A program made the translations under genes and the position numbers. Source: Nostoc sp. PA-18-2419 (GTDB taxonomy: Bacteria; Cyanobacteriota; Cyanobacteriia; Cyanobacteriales; Nostocaceae). Taken from it: DNA of 64,000 nucleotides. Each line of letters begins with the position of its first letter. The first letter of the stretch is position 1. The notes below the pieces were generated by a model, which was given only the letters and a program-made list of their open reading frames with translations, was not told the origin of the DNA and searched no databases. The stretch is from the NCBI RefSeq assembly GCF_005869855.1, contig NZ_SZNH01000003.1:309017-373016 (forward strand), read 5' to 3'. Below are positions 27,495-36,453 of the stretch, piece after piece.

Positions 27495-28841
27495 ATGAAT
27501 AATCAAGAATTATCTCCTTTAGAATTCAGTTTTAATCAATTGATTGAAACTCTGCTGATTAAAAAAGCAGAAAATGAACAATTTACTGTAAAACTCAGTA
27601 GCGAAAGCAGTCAATTTACTCGCTTCAATCATGCGAAAGTACGACAAACTGGTTGTGTTGCCGATGGTTGGATTGAACTAACTTTGATGAAAGAGCAACG
27701 CAGTAGTTTTCGGCTATTTCCCTTTACTGGAAATTGGAAGACAGACTGGCAGCTAGGGTATGCCGCTTTGCAGGAACTACGTGATGAATTGATTTTAATC
27801 CCAGTCGATCCTTATCTAGTTTTACCATCAGGAAATAGTACCAGTCGAGAAATACATTCTGGAAATTTATTGGGGCAAGAAGCAGTAGTATCAACTGTTT
27901 TAGAATTAGTTGCCGAACTAGATTTTACTGGAATGTACGCCGGGGGAGTCGTAGTTAAAGCTTACGGGGATTCTAGCGGTCAGAAACACTGGTTTGCTAC
28001 TGATACTTTTACCTTAGATTATTCTCTATTCATGACATCTGGACAAGCAGTTAAAGGTACATTTGCAGGTAGTGATTGGGATAAAGCTGCATATATAGCC
28101 AAAATTAACGAAGCTAAAAAGCAGCTAAAACTACTTTCTCGTCCAGCTAAAGAATTACCACGAGGACAGTACAAAACTTATTTTGCACCCGCTGCTGTAG
28201 CAGATTTATTAATGATGCTTTCTTGGGGGTCTCTGAGCGAAGCTGATATCCAACAAGGAAACAGCGCTTTAGCGGCTTTATGGCGTCAAGAAAAACAATT
28301 GTCTCCAAAATTCAGTTTGAAAGAAAATTTTCAACGAGGATTAGTACCACGATTTAATGAATTGGGAGAAATGGCAGCATTGGAGTTGAGAGTTATAGAA
28401 AAAGGATATTTAGTAAATAGTCTAGTTAATTCTCGTACTGCTAAGGAATACGGAAAAATTGCCAATGGTGCCAATAGTTCAGAGACGTTACGTGCGCCAG
28501 AAATAAGTCAGGGAAATTTAGAATTTGAGCAGATTTTGCCGAGTTTAGATACAGGTTTATATGTATCAAATTTGCATTACTTGAATTGGAGCGATCGCCA
28601 AACTGGTAGAGTCACAGGTATGACCCGTTATGCTTGTTTTTGGGTAGAAAATGGAGAAATTATCGCTCCCATTGAAAACTTGCGTTTTGACGAAAGTCTC
28701 TATCGCTTTTGGGGAGAAAATCTGATAGATTTAACTACTTTTCAAGAATTTATTCCGGAAGTCGGAACTTATGAAAGTCGTCAACTAGGAGGTAGTTTAG
28801 TTCCTGGGATGTTGGTCGAAGATTTCACTTATACTCTGTAA
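27495..28841 (+). CDS. TldE/PmbA-type protease subunit
   Basis: A 448-residue member of the TldD/PmbA family lacking the HExxxH motif, as is normal for the non-catalytic TldE partner. Family features include FTRFNHAKVRQTG near the N-terminus and GMTRYACFWVENGEIIAPIENLRFDESLY, ending in PGMLVEDFTYTL. It follows tldD by 87 bases and is probably coexpressed with it. The ATG at 27495 gives the usual length. Confidence 0.88.
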   Translation: MNNQELSPLEFSFNQLIETLLIKKAENEQFTVKLSSESSQFTRFNHAKVRQTGCVADGWIELTLMKEQRSSFRLFPFTGNWKTDWQLGYAALQELRDELILIPVDPYLVLPSGNSTSREIHSGNLLGQEAVVSTVLELVAELDFTGMYAGGVVVKAYGDSSGQKHWFATDTFTLDYSLFMTSGQAVKGTFAGSDWDKAAYIAKINEAKKQLKLLSRPAKELPRGQYKTYFAPAAVADLLMMLSWGSLSEADIQQGNSALAALWRQEKQLSPKFSLKENFQRGLVPRFNELGEMAALELRVIEKGYLVNSLVNSRTAKEYGKIANGANSSETLRAPEISQGNLEFEQILPSLDTGLYVSNLHYLNWSDRQTGRVTGMTRYACFWVENGEIIAPIENLRFDESLYRFWGENLIDLTTFQEFIPEVGTYESRQLGGSLVPGMLVEDFTYTL

Positions 28842-28908
28842 AAGGGAGTGGGTAGATGCAAAGACAAGGGGATAAGGAGAGAAGTCACTAGCCCCGATTT
28901 CCGGCTAA

Positions 28909-28933
28909 CGTAGCTTGCTTCCCCGAAGGGGTA
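28909..28933. repeat. Small dispersed repeat (cgtagcttgcttccccgaag)
   Basis: Second copy of the pattern at 14572-14598, here with the central words running together. It lies in the non-coding spacer between tldE and bolA, followed by words of the tccccagtcccaagtccc type. Confidence 0.5.
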
Positions 28934-29101
28934 TGACTAACAGAACTTCGAGGGGCAAGGAGAATAATTCTTAACTTCTAACTTAGTATTCCCAAGTCCC
29001 CAGTCCCAAGTCCCTCTCAACCTTGCCAAAACCTAAACTTGGCATAGGCATTTGCTCTATATCTGCTAATAATAGAGAAGTAGGTTTTTTCAGGAATTGC
29101 G

Positions 29102-29359
29102 ATGATTAGTCCGCAGCAGGTTGAGACAATGATCAAGGCGGAACTGCCAGACGCCCAGGTTCAGGTGCAAGACTTGACTGGTGGTAATGACCACTATCAG
29201 GTGACAGTAGTTTCATCGCACTTTGCAGGTAAAGGACTAGTGCAACAGCATCAATTAATTTATGGTGCGTTGCAACAAGCCATATCAACTCAAGCAATTC
29301 ACGCTTTGTCTCTAAAAACATATACTCCTGAAGCTTGGCAAGCAACATCAGCTTCGTAA
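29102..29359 (+). CDS. BolA-family protein
   Basis: An 85-residue BolA protein. Family members form a [2Fe-2S]-bridged complex with monothiol glutaredoxins and help Fe-S maturation or iron sensing. The sequence has the family pattern: [22 protein letters not shown], the helix-turn segment [13 protein letters not shown] ([15 protein letters not shown]), and [14 protein letters not shown], including the conserved histidine of the last strand. The CGFS glutaredoxin gene follows about 120 bases downstream, a pairing conserved in many cyanobacteria. Confidence 0.92.
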   Translation: MISPQQVETMIKAELPDAQVQVQDLTGGNDHYQVTVVSSHFAGKGLVQQHQLIYGALQQAISTQAIHALSLKTYTPEAWQATSAS

Positions 29360-29477
29360 ATATAAAGTTAGGAGAGACGCGATTAATTGCGTCTGTACAA
29401 AAGTGTAAGAGCAATCGATTTTTTACTCTTACTCGTAATTTATGATTGTTCCATGCAACATAGGAAACAAAAATACC

Positions 29478-29801
29478 ATGACACCAGAACTCAAAGAAAA
29501 AATTGATAACTTGGTACAAGAGAACAAGATTTTGGTTTTCATTAAAGGAACCAAGTTAATGCCCCAATGTGGTTTCTCCAATAATGTTGTGCAAATTCTT
29601 AATAGTTTGGGAGTTCCTTTCGAGGCAGTTAATATTCTCGCAGACGATGAAATTCGCCAGGGAGTTAAAGAATACTCCAACTGGCAAACATTTCCCCAAG
29701 TGTATATAGATGGTGAATTTGTTGGTGGTTCTGACATTATGATTGAACTTTACCAACAAGGTGAATTGCAGCAAAAGGTAGAAGTAGCACTAGCTTCGTA
29801 A
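29478..29801 (+). CDS. grxD: Monothiol glutaredoxin (Grx4/CGFS type)
   Basis: A 107-residue CGFS glutaredoxin that carries or transfers [2Fe-2S] clusters. The active-site CGFS is at 31-34 (MPQCGFS), the conserved TFPQVYIDGEFVGG is present, and so is the glutathione-binding K upstream of MPQ. I chose ATG 29478 (MTPELKEKID), preceded by AGGAAA, over an open extension of 12 codons. It sits just after the bolA-like gene, so the two proteins probably act as a pair. A strong terminator follows. Confidence 0.95.
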   Translation: MTPELKEKIDNLVQENKILVFIKGTKLMPQCGFSNNVVQILNSLGVPFEAVNILADDEIRQGVKEYSNWQTFPQVYIDGEFVGGSDIMIELYQQGELQQKVEVALAS

Positions 29802-29877
29802 GGCATTATTTACATTAAACTAAGGTTATACTACTGATATTTGACCTTGGTATTGAAGCAATGTGCAGTTTTTACTG

Positions 29878-29923
29878 CCCTTGAAAGAGGAGACAAATAG
29901 TATCTCCCTTTTCAAGGGTTTTT
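29878..29923 (+). terminator. Intrinsic terminator of bolA-grxD
   Basis: CCCTTGAA (29878-29885) pairs with TTCAAGGG (29911-29918), with an inner GGAGA/TCTCC stem, and is followed at once by TTTTT. Confidence 0.85.
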
Positions 29924-29960
29924 AATAGGTTTGTGACAAGGGCAGTTCAAGTACTTGAAA

Positions 29961-29991
29961 ATAAAAAATAACCCCCGTAGATGCGAGGGTT
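29961..29991 (-). terminator. Intrinsic terminator of mraY
   Basis: On the minus strand AACCC and GGGTT pair around a short loop (29970-29991) and are followed by ATTTTTTATTTT. It lies about 35 bases after the mraY stop codon. Confidence 0.75.
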
Positions 29992-30024
29992 GTTAGTTGG
30001 TTTTAAATGAGTTTTTCAAAAAAT

Positions 30025-31128
30025 TTAGAATGGAGCGATCGCTAAACTAATGACGGCTAAAATCGCAGCAATAATATAAAACACTCCAACTACTTGCAAT
30101 TCTGACCAGCCAGTTAGTTCTAGATGATGGTGTAAAGGTGCCATTTTGAAGAGGCGCTTACCTTTGCCATCAGGGCCTTTAGTGGCTTTGTAGTAACTGA
30201 CTTGTGCCATCACAGACAGAGTTTCTACGAAGAAGATACCACTAAGAATAAACAGTGCTACTAAGCTATTTGTCAACAGGGCTACAGCTGCTAAAGCTCC
30301 TCCCAGTGCCAGGGAGCCAGTATCACCCATAAAAACGCGGGCTGGATTACGGTTATGAGCTAAGAAACCTAAGCAGCCGCCACTTAAAGCAGCACAAAAA
30401 ATCATCAACCCCGGTGCTGTAGGCGCAATTAGGGCAGCTAAAGCCAAAAGAGCGATCGCTACTGTTCCTCCTGCCAAGCCATCAATACCATCAGTTAAAT
30501 TAGTAGCATTACTTTCTGCAACTAGCACAAAACCTGCTAAAGGCCAAAATAAAAAGCCTAAGGGTAGTGTAAAGCTAACCCAAGGCAAAGCTATATTTGT
30601 AATATTAAAAGGTTGATTAAACATCAGCCACAGACAAAACATTAGGGCAAAACTTACCTGTAAAGCCAGTTTCATCCGGGGAGATATACCTTTATTTGAC
30701 TTGCGGCGGAGAATTTGCCAATCGTCAAGCCAACCAATCAATCCGTAGCTGATTGTCAATGCTGAAACTGCAAGCACTTCTGTCGCAAAGTTAGACAATA
30801 TGCAGGCAAGGATTACGGCTACAGGTATAAAAAATATACCACCCATTGTCGGAGTTCCTGCCTTTTTGAGATGAGCTTGGGGCCCATCTTCACGGATTAT
30901 TTGTCCAGTTTTGAGCGCTTGTAGTAGAGGTATCACCAAGTAACCCATCACACCTGAAGCCAGCGCAGACAATAATAGTGGCAGGGTTAGTGATGCAGCT
31001 TGCCAAGGTAACCTATTGGCCATCCAATCCAAGAAAAATGCAGTTGTCCCTAGTCCTACGGCTAATAAAGAGGCTAGAGCGATTCCAGATATATTTAATC
31101 CTTGCTCAGGAGATAATTTAGCGTCCAC
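30025..31128 (-). CDS. mraY: Phospho-N-acetylmuramoyl-pentapeptide transferase
   Basis: Integral membrane enzyme making lipid I from UDP-MurNAc-pentapeptide and undecaprenyl phosphate, the first membrane step of peptidoglycan synthesis. It has 367 residues with about ten helices and starts at GTG 31128. Hallmarks are [29 protein letters not shown] with its catalytic aspartates, [12 protein letters not shown], and [12 protein letters not shown]. Its own terminator follows. The small DUF3134 gene lies 79 bases upstream on the same strand. Confidence 0.97.
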   Translation of the reverse strand: MDAKLSPEQGLNISGIALASLLAVGLGTTAFFLDWMANRLPWQAASLTLPLLLSALASGVMGYLVIPLLQALKTGQIIREDGPQAHLKKAGTPTMGGIFFIPVAVILACILSNFATEVLAVSALTISYGLIGWLDDWQILRRKSNKGISPRMKLALQVSFALMFCLWLMFNQPFNITNIALPWVSFTLPLGFLFWPLAGFVLVAESNATNLTDGIDGLAGGTVAIALLALAALIAPTAPGLMIFCAALSGGCLGFLAHNRNPARVFMGDTGSLALGGALAAVALLTNSLVALFILSGIFFVETLSVMAQVSYYKATKGPDGKGKRLFKMAPLHHHLELTGWSELQVVGVFYIIAAILAVISLAIAPF

Positions 31129-31207
31129 AGAAGTTTCCCTTCACTCCACACTTATAAAACTGAATACCAAAAACTAGGCATATCACCAAGTTCCCAAAGA
31201 CAAAAGA

Positions 31208-31447
31208 TTAATCTTCAGCAATTGGGATATCGTCGTCATCATCAAGGTCGTAATCGCCAATTCCATCTTCTACACCCATTAGGGAGTCTATTTCTTCTTC
31301 GTCATCTTGAAAATCTGGTTCATGAACGTCACGCGCTATGATCCGACGGTTACTTTGTAACCAATCTAATAGTGAAGATTCTTGCTTTAGGGGGATGACA
31401 CCAGCTCGTTGATTACGAGGTTCTTCACGTAATGGAGAGTTCAACAT
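31208..31447 (-). CDS. DUF3134 family protein
   Basis: A 79-residue acidic cyanobacterial protein. The conserved N-terminal part is NQRAGVIPLKQESSLLDWLQSNRRIIAR; the C-terminal half is nearly all Asp/Glu (DYDLDDDDDIPIAED) and probably disordered. There is no known function. It lies upstream of mraY in the same direction and may be cotranscribed. The name relies on memory of the family pattern. Confidence 0.8.
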   Translation of the reverse strand: MLNSPLREEPRNQRAGVIPLKQESSLLDWLQSNRRIIARDVHEPDFQDDEEEIDSLMGVEDGIGDYDLDDDDDIPIAED

Positions 31448-31689
31448 ATCGACGAAGACAACAAAAGGTTTACCTAACTTGACTTTTAGAGTCTATCACT
31501 TGACACGGATTAATTTAGTTATCCTTTCAACCCTTGAGTTGAGAAATCCGCATTCAGATAGAAATTTTTTATTGAATAGGCTGATGGTTTAGTGGAAGTA
31601 ATTATTAGTAATTTTTTTTGTTTTACACATAGGTTATGAATAACTTGTTTATGCTGATGAAAAGTAAGTGATTTTTGAGGTCACAGACG

Positions 31690-32274
31690 ATGATTGGAAA
31701 AGCAACTCTCATAGATGCGATCGCTGGTACAAATCGCGGTTTATTGGCGACTGAACAACAGAAACAGGCTATCTTAGCAGCGATCGCCAATTTAGAAGAC
31801 TTTAACCCTACACCACGTCCGGTGGAAGCTAAAAACTTGCTAGATGGCAATTGGCGATTACTATACACCACTAGTAAGGCTCTTTTAAACTTAGATCGTC
31901 TACCTTTATGCAAACTAGGTCAAATTTATCAGTGTATCCGGGTAGAAACTACCAGCGTTTACAACATAGCAGAGATTTACGGCTTACCTTACCTAGAAGG
32001 ATTAGTTAGTGTTGCTGCTAAATTTGAGCCAGTTTCAGAGCGGCGTGTCCAAGTAGAATTTGAGCGGTCTATTATCGGCTTACAACGTTTAATAGAATAC
32101 AATTCTCCGGTAACTTTTATCCAACAAATTGAAGCAGGTAGAAAATTTCCGGGGATTGATGTTCCAATAAAAAACAATCAACAGCAAGGCTGGTTAGATA
32201 TTACTTATATAGATAACGATCTGCGAATCGGTAGAGGGAACGAAGGAAGTGTATTCGTATTGAGTAAAACATAA
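31690..32274 (+). CDS. PAP/fibrillin family protein
   Basis: A 194-residue plastid-lipid-associated protein (PAP/fibrillin). These proteins bind isoprenoids or other lipids at thylakoids and plastoglobule-like bodies. Conserved blocks include LLDGNWRLLYTTSKALLNLDRLP, the central RRVQVEFERS, and the C-terminal WLDITYIDNDLRIGRGNEGSVFVLSK. I chose the ATG at 31690 (MIGKATLIDAI), which fits the family start better than TTG 31675. It diverges from the DUF3134/mraY side. Confidence 0.9.
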   Translation: MIGKATLIDAIAGTNRGLLATEQQKQAILAAIANLEDFNPTPRPVEAKNLLDGNWRLLYTTSKALLNLDRLPLCKLGQIYQCIRVETTSVYNIAEIYGLPYLEGLVSVAAKFEPVSERRVQVEFERSIIGLQRLIEYNSPVTFIQQIEAGRKFPGIDVPIKNNQQQGWLDITYIDNDLRIGRGNEGSVFVLSKT

Positions 32275-32599
32275 GCTGATGCAAAAGTACTGTTTGCGAA
32301 CGAAGGTACATTATTATGAAAACTTTGTCAATAACAATTGAGTACTATTTTGAGATTTGATATATGTTAAGCCACTGGCAAGATCAGCGAGTCTGGGGAG
32401 ATGATAAAAAAGCAATAATCATAACCACCTCAGATACACTTTCTATTTGGTCTTTTTGCCCCTAGAGCCTCTTTCCCCATACCCCACAGCTAATTCAGAC
32501 AAATAACTTAACAAAGCCTCTTGCTGCTACCTTCAGGTTGTAGAGTGAAATCAATTAGCCCTCTAGATTGGCAATTGATAACTCAAGAGGAAAATAATC
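32275..32599. other. psaE upstream region
   Basis: 325 bases between the PAP gene and psaE. It must hold the psaE promoter, and an AAGAGGAAA ribosome-binding site lies just before the ATG. I cannot pick a single promoter with confidence. No coding sequence or RNA gene is seen. Confidence 0.5.
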
Positions 32600-32812
32600 A
32601 TGGTTCAACGTGGTTCTAAAGTACGTGTTCTCCGCCCTGAATCCTACTGGTTTCAAGATTTAGGAACCGTAGCTTCTATCGATCAAAGCGGGATCAAATA
32701 CCCAGTAATTGTCCGTTTTGAAAAGGTAAATTACTATGGGATCAATACCAACAACTTTGCCGAAGATGAGCTAGTGGAAGTGGAAGCACCAAAGGCTAAG
32801 GCGAAAAAATAA
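32600..32812 (+). CDS. psaE: Photosystem I reaction centre subunit IV (PsaE)
   Basis: A 70-residue stromal-side subunit of photosystem I that helps dock ferredoxin and supports cyclic electron flow. Its SH3-like fold is clear from [23 protein letters not shown] and [28 protein letters not shown]. The tail KAKAKK is typical of cyanobacteria. It starts at ATG 32600 behind a good ribosome-binding site and is expressed as a single gene. Confidence 0.98.
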   Translation: MVQRGSKVRVLRPESYWFQDLGTVASIDQSGIKYPVIVRFEKVNYYGINTNNFAEDELVEVEAPKAKAKK

Positions 32813-33064
32813 GCACTAAACCTACAAGGGGATTGTTTAATGGGATGATGAAGGGAAGTCTCAAGTATGAAGTCTGAAATTTAAAACTTTCAGTTTTTTC
32901 ATCCTTGCTCTTAGCCTACCTTAACTACGAGAAGCCGCCCTGCGGGTATTTACGGTTTCTGTTCAGTAGTATGGCTTTCGCCGCCTATGAGTGTCTACAC
33001 AGTAGTCATCAGAAATTGCTAAGTCCCCAAATATACTCAAAAATTGCTTGTTTAATCAGCTTAA

Positions 33065-33928
33065 ATGCCTGAACTGCCTGAAGTTGAAACTGTCCGAAGG
33101 GGTCTAAATCAATTGACCCTCAACCAAAAAATTACGGGTGGAGATGTGTTGCTTGATCGCACCATCGCCTACCCGTTTTCTGTCGATGGGTTTGTGGATG
33201 GAATTAAAAACAATGCGATTGCCATTTGGCATCGTCGTGGTAAATATCTGTTAGCTGAACTCACACCCTCATCTCCTGCTTCCCTATCCTCCTCAAGTAG
33301 TTGGCTAGGGGTTCATCTACGAATGACTGGTCAACTTCTGTGGGTGCGTCGAGATGAACCATTACACAAGCACACGCGAGTTAGATTATTCTTTGGAGAA
33401 GAACAGGAATTACGCTTTATCGATCAGCGTACCTTCGGGAAAATGTGGTTGGTTGCGTCTGGTGTTGCTGTAGAAAGTATCATAACAGGTTTGGCAAAAC
33501 TTGCAGCAGACCCGTTTTCAGCTGAATTCACTGTTGAGTATCTAGCAGGTAAACTCCAAAAGCGCCGTCGTCCAATTAAGACTGCGCTACTGGATCAGTC
33601 GGTGGTGGCGGGATTAGGTAATATTTATGCTGATGAAGCCCTATTTAAGAGTGGAATTTTACCTGAAACGCTATGTACAGCTTTACAGCTAAAGCAAATC
33701 GAGGATTTACGAACAGCGATAATTCAAGTGTTAGAAACCAGCATTGAGGTTGGTGGTACGACTTTTAGCAATTTTCTTAATGTTAAGGGTATCAACGGCA
33801 ATTATGGGGGTGTAGCCTGGGTTTATAACCGCGCCGGAGAACCCTGTCGAGTTTGTGGCACATCAATTATGCGGTTTAGGCTAGGTGGGCGGTCGAGTCA
33901 CTTTTGTCCTCAGTGTCAAAGGGTGTAG
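33065..33928 (+). CDS. mutM: Formamidopyrimidine-DNA glycosylase
   Basis: Base-excision repair enzyme removing 8-oxoguanine and nicking the abasic site. It has 287 residues. The catalytic P2-E3 are in MPELPEVE, a conserved lysine is in RRGKYLL, and the H2TH region is LLDQSVVAGLGNIYADEALF. The zinc finger has the paired cysteines CRVCG and CPQC at the C-terminus. A serine-rich insertion (ASLSSSSS) at ~75-85 is the only variable part. The neighbour ndhO is in the same direction, 108 bases away. Confidence 0.97.
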   Translation: MPELPEVETVRRGLNQLTLNQKITGGDVLLDRTIAYPFSVDGFVDGIKNNAIAIWHRRGKYLLAELTPSSPASLSSSSSWLGVHLRMTGQLLWVRRDEPLHKHTRVRLFFGEEQELRFIDQRTFGKMWLVASGVAVESIITGLAKLAADPFSAEFTVEYLAGKLQKRRRPIKTALLDQSVVAGLGNIYADEALFKSGILPETLCTALQLKQIEDLRTAIIQVLETSIEVGGTTFSNFLNVKGINGNYGGVAWVYNRAGEPCRVCGTSIMRFRLGGRSSHFCPQCQRV

Positions 33929-34036
33929 GGAGTAGAGAGTTAGGAGTTTAGAGTTTTTAGACCTTAGTTGTGATTTGTGAGTTCTAAGTCTTTTAGAATG
34001 CAGATAAAACAACTTACAAATTCGAGAGGGGAATTT

Positions 34037-34252
34037 ATGGCAGTCAAAAAAGGAGATATGGTTCGCGCTATCCGCGAAAAACTGGAAAACAGTCTCGAAG
34101 CAAAAGCTAGTGATACTCGCTTTCCTTCCTATTTATTTGACTCTAAGGGCGAAATTGTAGATGTTAAAGGTGATTATGCACTTGTTAAGTTTGGCAAAGT
34201 GCCAACACCAAATGTTTGGTTACATACAGACCAACTTGAACAGTTTAAATAA
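34037..34252 (+). CDS. ndhO: NAD(P)H-quinone oxidoreductase subunit O
   Basis: A 71-residue peripheral subunit of the photosynthetic NDH-1 complex, which drives cyclic electron flow and respiration at the thylakoid. The full family sequence pattern is present: [38 protein letters not shown] and [12 protein letters not shown] chose the ATG at 34037, preceded by GAGAGGGGA; the frame is open 20 codons further upstream but that part is not family-like. Confidence 0.96.
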   Translation: MAVKKGDMVRAIREKLENSLEAKASDTRFPSYLFDSKGEIVDVKGDYALVKFGKVPTPNVWLHTDQLEQFK

Positions 34253-34263
34253 TAAAAAGAATT

Positions 34264-34312
34264 CAGAAGTCAGAAATGAGAATGAATACTGAATTTTGAC
34301 TCCTGACTTCTG
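34264..34312. repeat. 10-bp perfect inverted repeat after ndhO
   Basis: CAGAAGTCAG (34264-34273) and CTGACTTCTG (34303-34312) pair perfectly around 29 bases, in a spacer built of ttctgactcctgacttctg-type words. It may fold in the ndhO 3' end, but no T-run follows. Confidence 0.5.
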
Positions 34313-34404
34313 GTTAATAAAATTGCATCTTAATTTAACCTGAGTCTCCAAATGAGGCGCACGTTAACTCTAGTTTGGAAATTGAAAATTAGTAGTAAAA
34401 ACAA

Positions 34405-34433
34405 AAGGCAGTAGATTCAAATCCTACTGCCTT
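34405..34433. terminator. Bidirectional stem-loop between ndhO and the repeat-protein gene
   Basis: AAGGCAGTAG (34405-34414) and CTACTGCCTT (34424-34433) form a perfect 10-bp stem. On the minus strand the tail is TTGTTTTT, a good intrinsic terminator for the gene at 34497-34829. On the plus strand the tail is ATTTAATT, which is weaker. Confidence 0.75.
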
Positions 34434-34496
34434 ATTTAATTCGCTATTCGACAATTCATTGCCGTATAAAAATAGCATCACGATAGTGATTACACT

Positions 34497-34829
34497 TTAA
34501 GGACGGTAACCTTGATCTGCGGGGTCGCCGTAGGGGTCTTCGCTAGCTGGGCGAACGTCTCCATAAGATGCTGTATCTGCGGGGTCGCCGTAGGGGTCTT
34601 CGCTAGCCGGGCGAACGTCTCCGTATGATGCTAAGTCTGCGGGGTCACCGTAGGGGTCTTCGCTAGCTGGGCGAACGTCTCCATAAGATGCTGGGTCTGC
34701 GGGGTCACCGTAGGGGTCTTCGCTAGCCGGGCGGACATTGCGATCGCGGAATTCATTATTTTCATCGCTTCGATCACTGTTCGACCCTAACAGGAAATCC
34801 TTCGCCTTTCGCAAAAAGTCATCTACCAT
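34497..34829 (-). CDS. Acidic protein with four 20-residue tandem repeats
   Basis: A 110-residue hydrophilic protein. The N-terminus (MVDDFLRKAKDFLLGSNSDR) could form an amphipathic helix. It is followed by four near-identical 20-residue units of the form DVRPASEDPYGDPADxASYG, encoded by a 60-bp DNA repeat at 34500-34740. The units differ mainly at one residue (P, L, T) and by a few silent bases. It looks intrinsically disordered, and I recognise no function. The DNA repeat can expand or contract, so copy number may vary between strains. It is followed by a clear terminator. Confidence 0.75.
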   Translation of the reverse strand: MVDDFLRKAKDFLLGSNSDRSDENNEFRDRNVRPASEDPYGDPADPASYGDVRPASEDPYGDPADLASYGDVRPASEDPYGDPADTASYGDVRPASEDPYGDPADQGYRP

Positions 34830-34924
34830 GTTTTGTCTCCTTATTTCATTCCGTGTATTCCACGTGCGCGATCGGCGTTATCCTCCGGGAAACCCGCTTT
34901 AGATTTACACACGCTTGGCTGAAT

Positions 34925-35416
34925 CTAGAGAGCTGGAGCCGCCGATGAAGTTATACCGGTTAGATCGCGACCTGAAGAACTCCCGTTATAGCCTTGGAAT
35001 TGCCGATACTGTTGTGCTTCAGATTCCGGCACTCGAATTCCTTCTGATGGTGGAGTTACCCAGTGAGCGCGGTGTTCGGCATCACGGTAATATACACGCC
35101 CATTCTTGGAAAGATAGTACTTACCTTGCGCTCCTTCTTGTGGAGCATTCTTATGTTGGTTGTAGAGGTAATAAAGTGCCGCAGCCCCAGCCAAAATTGC
35201 CACTTTTTGACCCGTACCCAATCCCTTCTTAGCTTGAGTTTGATTTGTGCTGCGATCGCTCACTGTTCTACCAACCGTATCATCCACAGGTGGTGGCACC
35301 GAAGCTTTTTTGGAACCTCCTCCGCAGCTACTGAGCAATGGCACTGTTAGCAATGCTGAAAGCAACACTGCCAGCAAACGTGAAACTACTTTACGTTCTT
35401 TAAATATTGTAATCAT
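34925..35416 (-). CDS. Predicted lipoprotein
   Basis: A 163-residue protein with a type II signal peptide: positive start (FKERKVVSRLL), hydrophobic core, and lipobox LLSSC with the acylated cysteine at residue 31. After a proline/serine linker comes a short glycine/alanine helix (GTGQKVAILAGAAALYYLYNQHK) and a YYLSKNGRVYYRDAEHRAHWVTPP segment. It should be anchored in a membrane facing the periplasm. The function is unknown. The repeat protein gene lies 95 bases downstream on the same strand. Confidence 0.78.
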   Translation of the reverse strand: MITIFKERKVVSRLLAVLLSALLTVPLLSSCGGGSKKASVPPPVDDTVGRTVSDRSTNQTQAKKGLGTGQKVAILAGAAALYYLYNQHKNAPQEGAQGKYYLSKNGRVYYRDAEHRAHWVTPPSEGIRVPESEAQQYRQFQGYNGSSSGRDLTGITSSAAPAL

Positions 35417-35754
35417 CGTATCTCATCATCACCTACGTTTACTAAGAGCCTTGCTGTTGCAACTAAAGAGTTAGGATTCCTGTTACTTTGCCTGGGATTG
35501 CAAAAACATTTATCGCTGATTACAACAGCGCAACTACAGCATTTCACTAAACATAATGAGTGAATTTATCAAATATTCCATCCTGCCTTTGAGAGAAACT
35601 CACTTCATCCCAACGAAATATCTTGTTGATTTTTGATGAATTTCTTTTCTGGAAAGATAAAAATATTCAGCAATTTCTCGGTTATTTTTGTGTACATCAA
35701 TAATTTAAAAAGATACAGGTACTACGATGATATTTGTCAAAAAATACACTAAAT
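35417..35754. other. Divergent intergenic region upstream of the ATPase-nuclease cassette
   Basis: 338 AT-rich bases between the lipoprotein gene (minus) and the three-gene cassette (plus). Promoters for both should lie here, but no hexamer pair stands out clearly. A short open extension of the cassette's first gene begins at TTG 35734. I see no RNA gene or att-like repeat. Confidence 0.5.
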
Positions 35755-36414
35755 ATGACATCAAAAAACACAACCCAAGCCAGAACTCGTGTGCTTTTAG
35801 CTTTGTGGGATTTGGGAGGAATTCAGCAGCAAGTGAATAAAGGTATACTTACGAAACGAATTGTATCAAAGACAAAAAAGGTAGCAGATTATCAAGGAAT
35901 ACTCGAAGAATTACAGAATCAAGGAGCGATCGCAATTTCCAAAAAGGGGTATTCCCTGATATCTCCGAAAGGATTAGAGGTGTTAGGTGAGGGTTTGAGG
36001 AGCGACGATTTTAAATTTGAAGGCACAATTATCGGAACTTGGGCGGCGAATGCGTTGCTGAAGTGGATTAGTCAGATTGATGTTGCGGTTGCTGGTGCAG
36101 ATGTACCAATAAATGGGAAGAGTGGGGCGATCGCTTCTTACGATGAATTTAAATCTGTGGCGTTGGAAGTCTACGACAAGCTCAATTATGAATACAACTT
36201 TAATAACCTGGTGCCAATTTATCGCATGAGGAGAGTAATAGGCGATCGGGTGAGTCGTACAGAGTTTAATGATTGGCTACTGGAAACACAAGCCGATGAT
36301 ATTTTGCAACTACAAGGTGGAACTGTTGAAGATAATGCACCTGACAAAATAGAAGATTCCATCACCACGGTATTAGATGGATTACGCTGCTACGCCAAGC
36401 TTCTCAAAGCCTAA
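35755..36414 (+). CDS. Winged-helix-type protein of the ATPase-nuclease cassette (unknown family)
   Basis: A 219-residue protein from ATG 35755 (a TTG 21 bases upstream is possible). Residues ~8-80 look like a winged helix: TRVLLALWDLGG, YQGILEELQNQGAIAISKKGYSLISPKGLEVLG, with the typical wing strands. Residues ~85-219 are helical with a conserved-looking end (FNDWLLETQADDILQLQGG, DSITTVLDGLRCYAKLL). It is probably a DNA-binding or regulatory subunit. The ATPase gene begins 39 bases downstream and the nuclease gene 10 bases after that, so all three form one operon. I do not recognise the family. Confidence 0.7.
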   Translation: MTSKNTTQARTRVLLALWDLGGIQQQVNKGILTKRIVSKTKKVADYQGILEELQNQGAIAISKKGYSLISPKGLEVLGEGLRSDDFKFEGTIIGTWAANALLKWISQIDVAVAGADVPINGKSGAIASYDEFKSVALEVYDKLNYEYNFNNLVPIYRMRRVIGDRVSRTEFNDWLLETQADDILQLQGGTVEDNAPDKIEDSITTVLDGLRCYAKLLKA

Positions 36415-36453
36415 ACTTGCTTATACTCCTCACTAAATCAATTTCACAATACT

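Noticed and set aside
34405..34433. A tRNA-like T-loop (gattcaaatcc) with a pairing stem
   Set aside because: There is no D-arm, anticodon arm or acceptor stem upstream. The perfect stem with a T-rich minus-strand tail fits a terminator.
34500..34740. Possible CRISPR array from four 60-bp repeats
   Set aside because: The units are directly joined without spacers and encode a protein repeat.
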